Source: Paractinoplanes durhamensis (GTDB taxonomy: Bacteria > Actinomycetota > Actinomycetes > Mycobacteriales > Micromonosporaceae). Taken from it: a stretch of DNA of 64,000 bases. The notes under the pieces are model-generated. The model ran no database searches. It was not told the DNA's origin and saw nothing but the letters and a program-made list of their open reading frames with translations. Positions within the stretch are counted from its first letter, which is position 1. Each line of letters starts with the position of its first letter. Shown in pieces: positions 8,040 to 16,898 of the stretch. Location of the stretch: assembly GCF_016862175.1 (NCBI RefSeq), contig NZ_BOML01000050.1:209810-273809 (forward strand), given 5' to 3'. A program made the translations under genes and the position numbers.

Positions 8040-9045
8040 GCGCATCCGATAGCCGGGCAATCGTGGCCCCCGCGCGGCGAACGGAACGCCGCTCGCCATC
8101 GGGGATGACGTCGTCGAGGAATTGATAGCGCGCGGCGAGGACGGCCGAGGCCCGTGCGGTCCGCCACCAGTCGGCGATGTCGCCCCAGCCGGGCGCCGAC
8201 AGGGAGCCGCCGAAGTGCTGCACCGACAGCGAGGCGATCAGGTTGGCGAAGGCGAGTCGCTGCTCGAGCGGCCACCCGGAGAGGGTGCCGAGGATGAAGC
8301 CGGCCATGAAGACGTCGCCGGCCCCGGTCGGGTCGAGCGCCTCGACCGGCACGGCCGGCACGCGCACGAGCTCGCCGGTGGCCGAGTCGATCGCGATGGC
8401 GCCGTCCGAGCCGCAGGTCACGACCACGACCGGGACGAGCCCGGCGAGCCGGCGGGCGGCCTCCTCCGGCGACGAGGCGCGGGTGTAGCTCATCGCCTCG
8501 ACCGAGTTCGGCAGGAAGGCGTAGCAGTCGGAGAGCATGTCGAGGGCTTCGGCCGGCCATGCGGCGCTGGCGTCCCAGCCGACGTCGGCGAAGACCAGGG
8601 TGCCGGCCGCGCGGGCCTCGCGCACCCACGGCAGCGGGTCCTTGGTGAGGCTCACCGACGCGGCCCGGGCCGCGGGCAGGCCGTTGACCAGGCCGTCGGC
8701 GTTGAGCGGCGGCGGGTGGTCGTGGGTGATCATGCTGCGGTCGCGGTCGTAGGAGAGCGAGACGGTGACCGGCGAGTGCCCCTCGATCCGCCGCGAATAG
8801 GTCAGATCCACGTTCTCCTGGGTGCAGAGGATGGAGGCGCAGAAATCCCCGTACGCGTCGGTGGCGATCGCCGTGCCGAGGCCGGTCCGCAGGCCGAGCC
8901 GGGCCGCCGCGACCGCGAGGTTCGCCACCCCGCCGGGGCAGGAGCCCATGCCGGTGGCCCACACCTCGGTGCCCGGCCGGGGCATTTCGCGCAGGCCGGT
9001 GAAGACGATGTCGAGGTAGACGACTCCCGGGACGAAGAGGTCCAT
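8026..9045 (-). CDS. PfkB/ribokinase-family carbohydrate kinase
   Basis: 339 residues from ATG 9045 (MDLFVPGVVYLDIVF). The family signatures are both present: the N-terminal glycine pair region GSCPGGVANLAVAAARLGL and the C-terminal catalytic box DPTGAGDVFMAGFILG with the Asp base and anion hole. It would phosphorylate a sugar or glycoside using ATP. It is the first gene of a two-gene operon with the GH4 enzyme, with which it overlaps by about 14 bases. The natural substrate is not apparent. Confidence 0.9.
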   Translation of the reverse strand: MDLFVPGVVYLDIVFTGLREMPRPGTEVWATGMGSCPGGVANLAVAAARLGLRTGLGTAIATDAYGDFCASILCTQENVDLTYSRRIEGHSPVTVSLSYDRDRSMITHDHPPPLNADGLVNGLPAARAASVSLTKDPLPWVREARAAGTLVFADVGWDASAAWPAEALDMLSDCYAFLPNSVEAMSYTRASSPEEAARRLAGLVPVVVVTCGSDGAIAIDSATGELVRVPAVPVEALDPTGAGDVFMAGFILGTLSGWPLEQRLAFANLIASLSVQHFGGSLSAPGWGDIADWWRTARASAVLAARYQFLDDVIPDGERRSVRRAGATIARLSDAHAHD

Positions 9046-9120
9046 CCGGTGATCGTAATTCCTACCCCCGCTCGGGGATCCTCTGATCAGCACCGCAGGA
9101 GAGTGATCCTGCTTGCAGAG

Positions 9121-11289
9121 CTATGTTCGGCCCAACCTGGTGAAGGACAGCGCGAAGACGGTCGACGCGACCCAGCCGAGCATCGTGCAGAGGTTGAGCA
9201 GCCAGGCGAGCAGCGGCCCGTGTCGCTCGGAGACCGGGTACCAGGTCGACCGCTGGTGCAGATCGATCAGCGGGACCACGGTGTCGACGGCGAAGAAGAA
9301 CGGGTTGAGGCAGCGCACCTTGCCGTCACCGCAAGGGTGGTCGGACCGCACCGACCCCACGGCCCCGGCCGGGCTGAAGACCTGGGCGTTCTGGTCGGTG
9401 GCCCGCATCTGCTCCTGCACGACCGGCAGGCTCAGCGCGACCGTGACCGCGGCGAGCAGCGCCAGCAGCAGGTAGAGCGCGCGCTGCGGCCGGAAGCCGT
9501 AGCGGACCGTGACGTCCTGCAGCACATCGAAGACCCGGCGAGGCAGGGCCTGGGTCCGGCGGGCGCGGCGATACTGCGCCACCAGCACGGTGTCCGCGCC
9601 GTCCCGGTCCCCGGCCGCCCGCAGCACCGCCGCCAGCCGCTCCCAGGCCCGCGGGTCGAACGGCTCCATCCGATCCAGCCAGGCGATCCGGGTGGCCGCG
9701 TCCCAGACCGCGTGGCCGCGCCCCTCGATCGGCTCGAACCGTTCGTAGCCGAGCCCGCCGATGTAGGAGCCGGCCGGCCAGTCCTGGAGCGCGCGATCGG
9801 CGAGGAAGGGGGTGGTCGTGCCGGTGAGGTCGACGGTGCCGTCGAGCACCTGCCAGCCGAGGCTGAACCCGCCCCGGATCTCGGCCGAGATCGCCTCGAA
9901 GGCACAACTACGCACGTTGGCCTCGCCCGGCGGCTCAAGCCCGGCGACGGCGCGCCAGGCCAGGGTGGCGCCGTCGGCCCGGAAACGGCCGCCGATCACT
10001 GCACGGTTGAGGACAACCACCCCCACCGACCGGAAGCGGCCGCAAAACCGCACGTTGCCGGCGATGTTCGCCATGTTCAGGCCGATGGTCTTGTCACCGG
10101 GGTTGTGCACGAAGCCGTCCGTGGCGTCGACGACCCCGGTGATCGTCGCGCCACGAAAGTTGAGGCTGCCGCCGAGGGCGGTGACCCGGCGGAGCCGCAC
10201 GTCGCCGGCGACGCGCGCGTTGACGACAGCCAGGCACCGACGCAGGGCGGGTTTCGTGAGGACCGCGTCCTCCAGATTGATCGGCCCCTCGATCTTGGCG
10301 TTGTTGAGGTCGACCCGGCCCTCGACCGACACACCCGGCGCCTCGAAGCCCCCGCCCAGCACGCCCTGCACCAGGTCGATCGCGGTGTCGCCGGGATTCC
10401 AGACGGCTCCCGCGATCTTGACGCCGCCGTCGAACTGAGCACCGGGAAGCACGAGCCCGCCCCGGACGACGGTCTCCCCCTCGATCACCAGCCCGCCGTG
10501 CGCCGTGAGCCGCGGTGCCAGCAGAAACGTGCGGGCCGCCCGCGGGGCGGAGTTGTAGAAATGCGCGCCGCCGCCTGCCGCCGGCGCGGTCAGACTCGCG
10601 TTCCGGATGAACAGGTCACCGCGGATCGTCGCGTGACTCATCTCGATCCGCCCGCGCACGTGGCACCGCCGGCCGGTGTTCGGCGAGTCCAGCAGGAAGA
10701 CGCTGCCGCCGATCGAGGCCTTCGACAGGTCGATCGCCCGCCCGTCGGCCGGGGCGAACTCGGCGCCGATCAGGTCGAGGCTGCCGCCGAGGTGGATGGC
10801 CGGCATCCGGACCTCGCCGGTGGCCCGGAAGCCGTCCAGGAGCCGGATGTTGCCGGCCACCCGGATCCGGTCGGCGTGCAGCGCCCGCCCGGTGGCCGGC
10901 CGGATCTGGGTGCCGGCCATGACGACGCTGCCGCCGACGTCGGCCTCGGTGAGCCAGATGCTGGCGGTGGTGCGGTTCTCGGACCGGGCCGGGAGGTCAC
11001 CGGTGACCACCATCCCGGACACGACGAGGTCCCGGGAGATCCGGGCACCGGCGGCGATCAGGCCGGGCAGCGCGTGCCCGTCGCCCTCGATGACCAGCTG
11101 GTGCAGGCGCGCCCCCTGCACGTTGACCGGACCGGTGAACCGGCAGTCGGTGAAGCGCAGCGGCACGGACACCTCGCAGGCCCGCAGATCGAGCGCCCCG
11201 GTGATCGTCGCCCCGGCGATCCGCAGCCCGGAGGGGGCGGCCAGGCAGGCCGCGCGCAGGTCGTCGGCATCGACCTGGGCGAAGTCCAC
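9121..11289 (-). CDS. Large beta-helical repeat protein with C-terminal membrane helices
   Basis: 722 residues from GTG 11289. About residues 20-480 are a long series of degenerate 20-25-residue repeats of the type 'LxGxLxLxGAxIxG' (for example IAGATITGALDLRACEV, IHLGGSLDLIGAEF, ASIGGSVFLLDS, ATIRGDLFIRNAS), predicting a right-handed parallel beta-helix such as those of pentapeptide-repeat or bactofilin-like proteins. A helical segment follows (about 500-585). Two hydrophobic segments (near 600-620 and 690-715) flank a probably extracytoplasmic loop with paired Cys (PCGDGKVRCLNP). Actinomycete relatives are sometimes labelled 'membrane-associated oxidoreductase', but I see no redox cofactor motif. 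Function unknown; the beta-helix is probably cytoplasmic and membrane-tethered. Confidence 0.75.
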   Translation of the reverse strand: MDFAQVDADDLRAACLAAPSGLRIAGATITGALDLRACEVSVPLRFTDCRFTGPVNVQGARLHQLVIEGDGHALPGLIAAGARISRDLVVSGMVVTGDLPARSENRTTASIWLTEADVGGSVVMAGTQIRPATGRALHADRIRVAGNIRLLDGFRATGEVRMPAIHLGGSLDLIGAEFAPADGRAIDLSKASIGGSVFLLDSPNTGRRCHVRGRIEMSHATIRGDLFIRNASLTAPAAGGGAHFYNSAPRAARTFLLAPRLTAHGGLVIEGETVVRGGLVLPGAQFDGGVKIAGAVWNPGDTAIDLVQGVLGGGFEAPGVSVEGRVDLNNAKIEGPINLEDAVLTKPALRRCLAVVNARVAGDVRLRRVTALGGSLNFRGATITGVVDATDGFVHNPGDKTIGLNMANIAGNVRFCGRFRSVGVVVLNRAVIGGRFRADGATLAWRAVAGLEPPGEANVRSCAFEAISAEIRGGFSLGWQVLDGTVDLTGTTTPFLADRALQDWPAGSYIGGLGYERFEPIEGRGHAVWDAATRIAWLDRMEPFDPRAWERLAAVLRAAGDRDGADTVLVAQYRRARRTQALPRRVFDVLQDVTVRYGFRPQRALYLLLALLAAVTVALSLPVVQEQMRATDQNAQVFSPAGAVGSVRSDHPCGDGKVRCLNPFFFAVDTVVPLIDLHQRSTWYPVSERHGPLLAWLLNLCTMLGWVASTVFALSFTRLGRT

Positions 11290-11307
11290 GACTACACAGT
11301 AGAGCGG

Positions 11308-11338
11308 GACGCGAGGACGGTCACCCCGTCCCCGCGTC
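11308..11338. terminator. Strong hairpin after the alpha-xylosidase operon
   Basis: A 13-bp stem with one mismatch (11308-11320 with 11326-11338) and a five-base loop TCACC. It lies between the 3' end of the alpha-xylosidase gene and the start of the beta-helical protein, both on the minus strand. No T-run follows, which is common for GC-rich actinomycete terminators. Confidence 0.6.
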
Positions 11339-11365
11339 TCCGCGATCCCTCTCCCCAGAGGCTTC

Positions 11366-13597
11366 TTAGTCGGTCACCCAGACCGCGTCGCCGGCGGCCA
11401 GGTCGCCCGACGCCCCGCCGACGACCTCGACCCGCCAGGGCAGCGCCGGCCCGTCCCGCTCGACCCGGATCGCCGTGCCGTCCCGGGTCACGGTGAACGT
11501 GCTGGTGCCGACGTACACCGTCGTACTCCCCTCGGCCGGCTCGTAGAGCCGCAGCGTGACCCCGTCGGCGTGGTCGTAGTCCGGGCGGTCGGTGCGGTTG
11601 CCGATGGCCAGCACCGCACCCGGCCGGACCAGCAGCGGCGCGCTGTCGAAGCCGTGCGTCTCGGTGACCCAGGCCGGCCCTTCGACGATCTCCTCGTTGG
11701 CGAAGCGGGTCCAGCGACCGGCCGGCACGTAGTAGGTGACCTCGCCGGCCTCGGACAGCACCGGCGCGACCAGCAGATCCCCGCCCAGCAGATACTGCCG
11801 GTCGAGGTGGGTGACGGCCGGGTCGGCCGGGAACCCGACGATCATCGGCCGCATCACCGGCAGGCCGGTCAGGTGCGCCTCGCGGGCGGCGCCCAAGAGA
11901 TACGGCATGAGCCGGTACTTGAGGTGGGTGAACTTGCGCAGCACCTCGACCGATTCCTCGTCGAACAGCCACGGCACCCGGTACGAGTGGTTGCCGTGCA
12001 GCCGGCTGTGCGAGGAGAGCAGCCCGAACGCGATCCACCGCTTGAACACGGCCGGGTCGGGGCGGCCCTCGAAGCCACCGATGTCGTGGCTCCAGAAGCC
12101 GAACCCGGACGACATCAGCGACAGCCCACCGCGCAGCGACTCGGCCATCGACTCGTAGGTCGCCGAGTTGTCGCCGCCCCAGTGCACCGGGAACTGCTGC
12201 CCGCCGACGGTGGCCGAGCGCGCGAACAGCACCGCCTCGCCTTCGCCGCGAGCGTCCCGCAGCACGTCGAACACGACCTGGTTGTAGATCTGCGTGTAGT
12301 AGTTGTGCATGCGTTCGGGGTCGGAACCGTCGTGCCACACGACGTCGGTCGGGATGCGTTCGCCGAAGTCCGACTTGAAGGCATCGACGCCCATGTCGAC
12401 CAGGGCCCGCAGTTTCCCGGCGTACCATTCGCGCGCCGCCGGGTTGGTGAAATCGACGAGCGCCATTCCGGCCTGCCAGCGGTCCCACTGCCAGACGTCA
12501 CCGTTCGCCTTGCGCACGAGATAGTCGTTCGCCAATCCCTCGGCGAACATCGAGGACCGCTGCGCGATGTACGGGTTGATCCAGAGACAGGTGCGCAACC
12601 CGCGGTCGGAGAGCCGCTTGAGCATGCCCGGCGGGTCCGGGAAGATCCGCGGGTCCCATTCCAGGTCGCACCAGTGGAACTCGCGCATCCAGAACGTGTC
12701 GAAGTGGAACACGCTCAGCGGCAGGTCCCGCTGCGCCATGCCGTCGACGAACTGGTTGACCGTCTCCTCGTCGTAGGGGGTGGTGAACGAGGTGGTCAGC
12801 CACAGCCCGAACGACCAGGCCGGCGGCAGCGCCGGACGCCCGGTCAGCGCGGTGTACTTGCGGAGAACATCGGCCGGCGTCGGCCCGTAGATCACCAGAT
12901 AGGAAAGGGTCTGCCCGGCCACGCTGAACTGGGTGCGCGACACCATTTCGCTGGCGACCTCGAACGACACCTTCCCCGGGTGGTCGACGAGCACGCCGTA
13001 CCCCTGATTGGTGAAGTAGAACGGCACGTTCTTGTAGGCCTGCTCGCTGCTGGTGCCGCCGTCCTCGTTCCAGATGTCGATGCTCTGGCCGTTCTTGACG
13101 AACGGCCCGAACCTCTCCCCCAGCCCATAAACGGCTTCGCCCACCCCAAGATCAAGTTGCTCGTGTACGAACTGAGCACCGTCCTGAGTGTCGACGATGC
13201 CCATGCCCTTCCAGCCGCTACCGGTGAGCCGCTTGCCATCCGCGAGGAAATCGAGACCCCATTCCTCACCGCCCCGGAACTGTGCGGTCAGCGCGCCGGA
13301 GGTGAGCGCCGAGTCGGACACGCTGACCTCGTGCTCTTCACGGTTTAGCGCGAAATTTGGCCCTTTGGCGACTCCGCCCAGGAAATGGCCGATCGTCACC
13401 CGGATGACGTCCGGGGCCGGCGCCTCGCACCTGATCGTGATGATCGGTGCGTCCAGGGTGTCGCTGCGGGTCTGCACCCGCTTCGCGGTCGCGAACGCGG
13501 TCAGGGTGTCGCCCTCGATCGAGCTGTCGTGCAGCTGAGCGGGGTGCAGCACGGTCAGCCCGGCGCGCTTGAGCCAGAAGCCGTCGGTGAACTTCAT
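11366..13597 (-). CDS. yicI: Alpha-xylosidase, GH31 (YicI-type)
   Basis: 743 residues. The retaining catalytic domain carries the nucleophile Asp410 in AFKSDFGERIPTDVVW and the acid/base Asp476 in VHWGGDNSATYESMAES; this matches YicI residue for residue around both sites. Further GH31 markers are SVFHFDTFWM and SGFGFWSHDIGGFEG. It removes alpha-1,6-xylosyl residues such as those on xyloglucan oligosaccharides (isoprimeverose). There is no signal peptide, so it acts in the cytoplasm on imported oligosaccharides. AAAGGGA before ATG 13597 fixes the start. It is the last gene of the ABC transporter operon, 11 bases after a permease. Confidence 0.95.
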   Translation of the reverse strand: MKFTDGFWLKRAGLTVLHPAQLHDSSIEGDTLTAFATAKRVQTRSDTLDAPIITIRCEAPAPDVIRVTIGHFLGGVAKGPNFALNREEHEVSVSDSALTSGALTAQFRGGEEWGLDFLADGKRLTGSGWKGMGIVDTQDGAQFVHEQLDLGVGEAVYGLGERFGPFVKNGQSIDIWNEDGGTSSEQAYKNVPFYFTNQGYGVLVDHPGKVSFEVASEMVSRTQFSVAGQTLSYLVIYGPTPADVLRKYTALTGRPALPPAWSFGLWLTTSFTTPYDEETVNQFVDGMAQRDLPLSVFHFDTFWMREFHWCDLEWDPRIFPDPPGMLKRLSDRGLRTCLWINPYIAQRSSMFAEGLANDYLVRKANGDVWQWDRWQAGMALVDFTNPAAREWYAGKLRALVDMGVDAFKSDFGERIPTDVVWHDGSDPERMHNYYTQIYNQVVFDVLRDARGEGEAVLFARSATVGGQQFPVHWGGDNSATYESMAESLRGGLSLMSSGFGFWSHDIGGFEGRPDPAVFKRWIAFGLLSSHSRLHGNHSYRVPWLFDEESVEVLRKFTHLKYRLMPYLLGAAREAHLTGLPVMRPMIVGFPADPAVTHLDRQYLLGGDLLVAPVLSEAGEVTYYVPAGRWTRFANEEIVEGPAWVTETHGFDSAPLLVRPGAVLAIGNRTDRPDYDHADGVTLRLYEPAEGSTTVYVGTSTFTVTRDGTAIRVERDGPALPWRVEVVGGASGDLAAGDAVWVTD

Positions 13598-13608
13598 GAA
13601 GAGTCCCT

Positions 13609-14493
13609 TTACTTGATGGCGCCGGCAGTGATGCCGCGGGTGAGCGTGCGCTGGAAGATCACGAAGAACAACATCGCCGGGAGGATGCCGATCAGCGCCG
13701 AGGCACTGGTCGTGGTGGCGTCCATCAGGCGGTCGCCCTGCAGGACGCCGAGGGCGACCGGCACGGTCTGGTTGTCGTTGGAGATCAGGAACACCAGCGG
13801 CAGGAAGAACTCGTTCCAGGTCCAGATGAAGAAGAAGGTGAACAGCACGCCGAGGGTGGGCCGGCTGACCGGGACCACGACACGCCACAGGGTTCGCCAC
13901 TTTCCGGCGCCATCGACGGACGCGGCGTCCAGCAACTCGGTCGGGAATTCGGCGTACACGCTGGTCAGCAGGTACGTACCGAAAGCGCTCTGGATGACCG
14001 TGAAGATGATGATGATCGACCACAGGCTGTCGTAGAGGCCGACCTGCTTGGACAGGTAGTACAGCGGGTAGACCAGCACCTCCTGCGGCAGCAGGTTGGC
14101 GACCAGGAAGAACACCAGGAACCAGATGCGGCCCTTCACCCGGCCGATGCCCAGGGCGTACGCGTTGAGGATGCTCACCACGACGGCCAGGACCGCCACG
14201 ACCAGGCTGGTGAAGAAGCTGTTCCAGAGCTTCTGGCCGAAGTTGACCCGGTTCCAGAAGTTGACGATGCCGTCCCAGTAGAGGTGCCCGGGCAGCGACA
14301 GCGGCCCGTTGCTGGCGTAGTCACTCGGGCTCTTGACCGCGTTGATCGCGACCACCAGCAGCGGCGCGACCACCAGCAGCAGGAGAACGAGCAGGCCGAT
14401 CAGGACGCCGAAGCGCAGCGGGTTGCGGTGCTTGGCCGCCTTGACCGGCTCTTCCGAGGCCGGCGCCGCATTCTTCACAGCGGTAACGGTCAT
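13609..14493 (-). CDS. Carbohydrate ABC transporter permease (MalG/CUT1 type)
   Basis: 294 residues, about six helices; the first is LIGLLVLLLLVVAPLLVVAINAV. The EAA-loop that contacts the ATPase is seen as LLDAASVDGAGKWRTLWRVVVPVSRPTLGVL. It forms the channel with the upstream permease. Its ATG follows the previous stop by one base (TGACATG), implying coupled translation. No ATPase gene is in the operon, so a shared MsiK-type ATPase encoded elsewhere is expected. Confidence 0.95.
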   Translation of the reverse strand: MTVTAVKNAAPASEEPVKAAKHRNPLRFGVLIGLLVLLLLVVAPLLVVAINAVKSPSDYASNGPLSLPGHLYWDGIVNFWNRVNFGQKLWNSFFTSLVVAVLAVVVSILNAYALGIGRVKGRIWFLVFFLVANLLPQEVLVYPLYYLSKQVGLYDSLWSIIIIFTVIQSAFGTYLLTSVYAEFPTELLDAASVDGAGKWRTLWRVVVPVSRPTLGVLFTFFFIWTWNEFFLPLVFLISNDNQTVPVALGVLQGDRLMDATTTSASALIGILPAMLFFVIFQRTLTRGITAGAIK

Positions 14494-14494
14494 G

Positions 14495-15385
14495 TCAGGC
14501 TCCGGCCTTCTCGGCCCGGTTCTGCAAGCGCAGGAACACGAACGCCAGCACGATGATGATCACGGTGAGCACGGTCGAGATCGCCGACCCGTACCCGACC
14601 TGGGCTTTTTCGAAGAAGTTCTTGTACGCGAAGTACGACGGCACCAGCGTCGCGTTGCTCGGGCCGCCGCCGGTCAGCACGAAGATCTGCCCGAAGATCT
14701 TCAGCGCGGCGATCGTGGTGGTCACCAGGACCACGTAGAACTCCGGCCGGATCATGTAGACCGTGATCTTGCGGAAGCGCTGCCACAAGGACGCGCCGTC
14801 CAGATCGGCCGCCTCGTAGAGGGAGGGGTCGATGCGCTGCAGGCCGGACATGAACATGACGATCGGGTAGCCCAGCTGGAACCAGATCATGATGGCCATG
14901 ACGCTGTAGAGCGCGTATTTCGGGTCGCCCAGCCAGTTCCTCGCGAGACCGGACAGGCCGATCGAGTCGAGGATCTTGTTGAGCGCGCCGTAGTCCGGGT
15001 GCAGGATCCAGCCCCAGACGATGCCGGTCACCGCGACCGGGATGACCTGCGGCAGGTAGAAGCCGCTGCGGAACAGCGACGCCCACCGGTTGCTGAACTT
15101 CTTCGCGACGTAGTCGAACAGCACCGCCGCCAGCACCAGGCCGAGCAGCGTCGGCACCACCGCCATGGCCACGATCAGCAGCAAAATGTGCCCGAACGAG
15201 GACCAGAACAGCTCGTCCTCGAAGAGCCGGGTGTAGTTGTCGAAGCCGATCCACTTCTGGTCGCCGACGCCGTTCCACTTCGTGAAGCTGGTGTAGACCG
15301 TCATGATCAGCGGCACCACGATGATGGCCACCGACAGGATCACGCCGGGAATCAGGTAGACCGCATAGCCTTTCTTGCCGGCCAT
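14495..15385 (-). CDS. Carbohydrate ABC transporter permease (MalF/CUT1 type)
   Basis: 296 residues from ATG 15385, supported by AAGGGA six bases upstream. The first helix is YAVYLIPGVILSVAIIVVPLIMTVYTSFTKWNG, followed by the FDNYTRLF motif typical of MalF-like proteins. The EAA-loop is YEAADLDGASLWQRFRKITVYMIRP. It pairs with the downstream permease to import an oligosaccharide presented by the adjacent lipoprotein. Confidence 0.95.
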   Translation of the reverse strand: MAGKKGYAVYLIPGVILSVAIIVVPLIMTVYTSFTKWNGVGDQKWIGFDNYTRLFEDELFWSSFGHILLLIVAMAVVPTLLGLVLAAVLFDYVAKKFSNRWASLFRSGFYLPQVIPVAVTGIVWGWILHPDYGALNKILDSIGLSGLARNWLGDPKYALYSVMAIMIWFQLGYPIVMFMSGLQRIDPSLYEAADLDGASLWQRFRKITVYMIRPEFYVVLVTTTIAALKIFGQIFVLTGGGPSNATLVPSYFAYKNFFEKAQVGYGSAISTVLTVIIIVLAFVFLRLQNRAEKAGA

Positions 15386-15450
15386 GTCACGTCCCTTCGT
15401 GCGGGGGGAGATCCGCGGGCGGCGCACCGGGCGCCACCCGCGGAGGGACG

Positions 15451-16761
15451 TCACTTACCGATGTCGGCGAGGTTCTCGTTGTACGGCTTGGCGATCTCGT
15501 CGAGGAACGCGGTGGGGGTCTTCGAGCCGTTGATCAGGCCCTGCACGCCGGAGACCAGGACGTCGTAGTAGCCGGGGGCCGGCCAGTCCGGGTAGAAGGC
15601 GAGACCGTCCTCGCTGGAGATCTTGTTGAAGGTCTCGATCAGTTCCTTGTTCTTCGGGTCGGTGATGGCGGCCGGGTCGGCCGCGATCGGGAGACCGCCG
15701 CTGTTGCCCAGCAGGTTCTGCACCTCGGGCTGCATGGTGATGTCGATGAAGTCGTACGCCAGGCTCTTGGCCTTGCTCTTCTCCGGGACGACCCAGAGGT
15801 TGCCGCTCGAACCCGGGTGCAGCTTGTTGCCGGGGAACAGGAACGTGCCCCACTTGAAGTTCTTCACCTCGGAGGCGAACCGGCCGTACCACCAGCTGCC
15901 GGAGATCAGGATCGGGAACTTGGCCTGCTCCCAGGCGACGCCCATGTCCTCGGCCTTGATGCCGGCCGAGTTCTTGGCGATGTAGCCCTTGCTCACCCAG
16001 TCGGCGAACGTGGTCGCGCCGTAGGTCAGCTGCTCGTCGTGGAAGTCCACCTTGTTCTTGTAGAGCTGGTAGTCGTCCACCCACGAGCGGTCGGCCTTGG
16101 AGAGGGCCAGCTCGTAGAAGATCTGCTGGGCGGGGTATTCCGCACCGCCGACCGAGAGCGGGGTGATGCCCTTGGCCTTGAACGCGTCGAGCACCTTGAC
16201 GAACTCGTCGAGGGTGGTCGGCACCTGCAGGCCGTACTTGGCGAACATGTCCTGGTTGTAGTAGACCTCGACGAACTCGCCGTAGTTCGGGATGCCGAAG
16301 GTCTTGCCCGAGCCCATGATGCCGTCGTCGTCGTACTTGGCGGTGGTGGCCAGGCTGGAGCTCAGCTTCTTGTCCCAGCCCCGCTTCGACGCCTCGTCCG
16401 AGAGGTCGGTGAGCAGGCCCTGCTTGGAGAGCAGACCGGCGGTCGCGTTGCCCTTGTTGTATTCGAGAATGTCGGGTGCGCTGTCGGAGTTGAGGATCAT
16501 CTGAGCGTTCTGCTGGATCTGCTCGAAGGACTTCTCCTCGAACTTCACCTCGACGCCCGGGTGGGACGCCTTGAACAGCTCGATCGCCTTGTTCCAGGCG
16601 ACGCCCATGGCGCTGGTCGGGCCCTCGTAGTGCCACAGGGTGAGCGTCTTGGCGTCGCTCCCCTTATCGCTGTCTGAGCCGGAACCGCTGCATGCGGCCA
16701 AAGCCAGCGACGTGGCCAGCAACATCGCACCGGCAGCGACGCCGGCTCGTGATTTGAACAT
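15451..16761 (-). CDS. Sugar-binding lipoprotein of ABC transporter (CUT1)
   Basis: 436 residues. The signal peptide ends in the lipobox LALAAC, so the mature protein is lipid-anchored outside the membrane. The mature part opens SGSDSDKGSDAKTLTLWHYEGPTSAMG and continues with the cluster-1 fold typical of oligosaccharide binders (GVEVKFEEKSFEQIQQNAQMIL, and PILISGSWWYGRF with aromatic ligand-stacking residues). GGAGG precedes the ATG. It is the first gene of the operon and lies directly behind two palindromic operators, so it should be repressed by the neighbouring LacI protein. The ligand is inferred, from the enzymes nearby, to be a xyloglucan oligosaccharide. Confidence 0.93.
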   Translation of the reverse strand: MFKSRAGVAAGAMLLATSLALAACSGSGSDSDKGSDAKTLTLWHYEGPTSAMGVAWNKAIELFKASHPGVEVKFEEKSFEQIQQNAQMILNSDSAPDILEYNKGNATAGLLSKQGLLTDLSDEASKRGWDKKLSSSLATTAKYDDDGIMGSGKTFGIPNYGEFVEVYYNQDMFAKYGLQVPTTLDEFVKVLDAFKAKGITPLSVGGAEYPAQQIFYELALSKADRSWVDDYQLYKNKVDFHDEQLTYGATTFADWVSKGYIAKNSAGIKAEDMGVAWEQAKFPILISGSWWYGRFASEVKNFKWGTFLFPGNKLHPGSSGNLWVVPEKSKAKSLAYDFIDITMQPEVQNLLGNSGGLPIAADPAAITDPKNKELIETFNKISSEDGLAFYPDWPAPGYYDVLVSGVQGLINGSKTPTAFLDEIAKPYNENLADIGK

Positions 16762-16780
16762 GCCGTCCTCCGGATGGGGG

Positions 16781-16822
16781 TCGTCGAAGCGCTTCGACGA
16801 ACGATTGTCGAAGCGCTTCGAC
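16781..16822. promoter_or_regulatory. Tandem LacI-type operators before the transporter operon
   Basis: Two perfect palindromes: TCGTCGAAGCGCTTCGACGA at 16781-16800 and GTCGAAGCGCTTCGAC at 16807-16822, centres 24 bp apart. The common core TCGAAGCGCTTCGA recurs upstream of the GH3 gene at 23868. Central CG dyads of this kind are typical LacI/GalR-family sites, and a LacI gene is adjacent. The sites lie about 20-60 bases before the binding-protein start, where they would block transcription. Confidence 0.85.
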
Positions 16823-16898
16823 GCGGGACTTTCCGGTGACGTTAGGGGTGGCCACGCTCACGTGTCAACGGTGTGACGAAGAGATTTCACAACGGCGG

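Noticed and set aside
8122..11496. Very long plus-strand frame (over 1100 codons) antisense to PfkB and the beta-helix gene
   Set aside because: Translation is Arg/Gly/Asp/His-rich without any domain; it mirrors the third-position GC bias of the real minus-strand genes.
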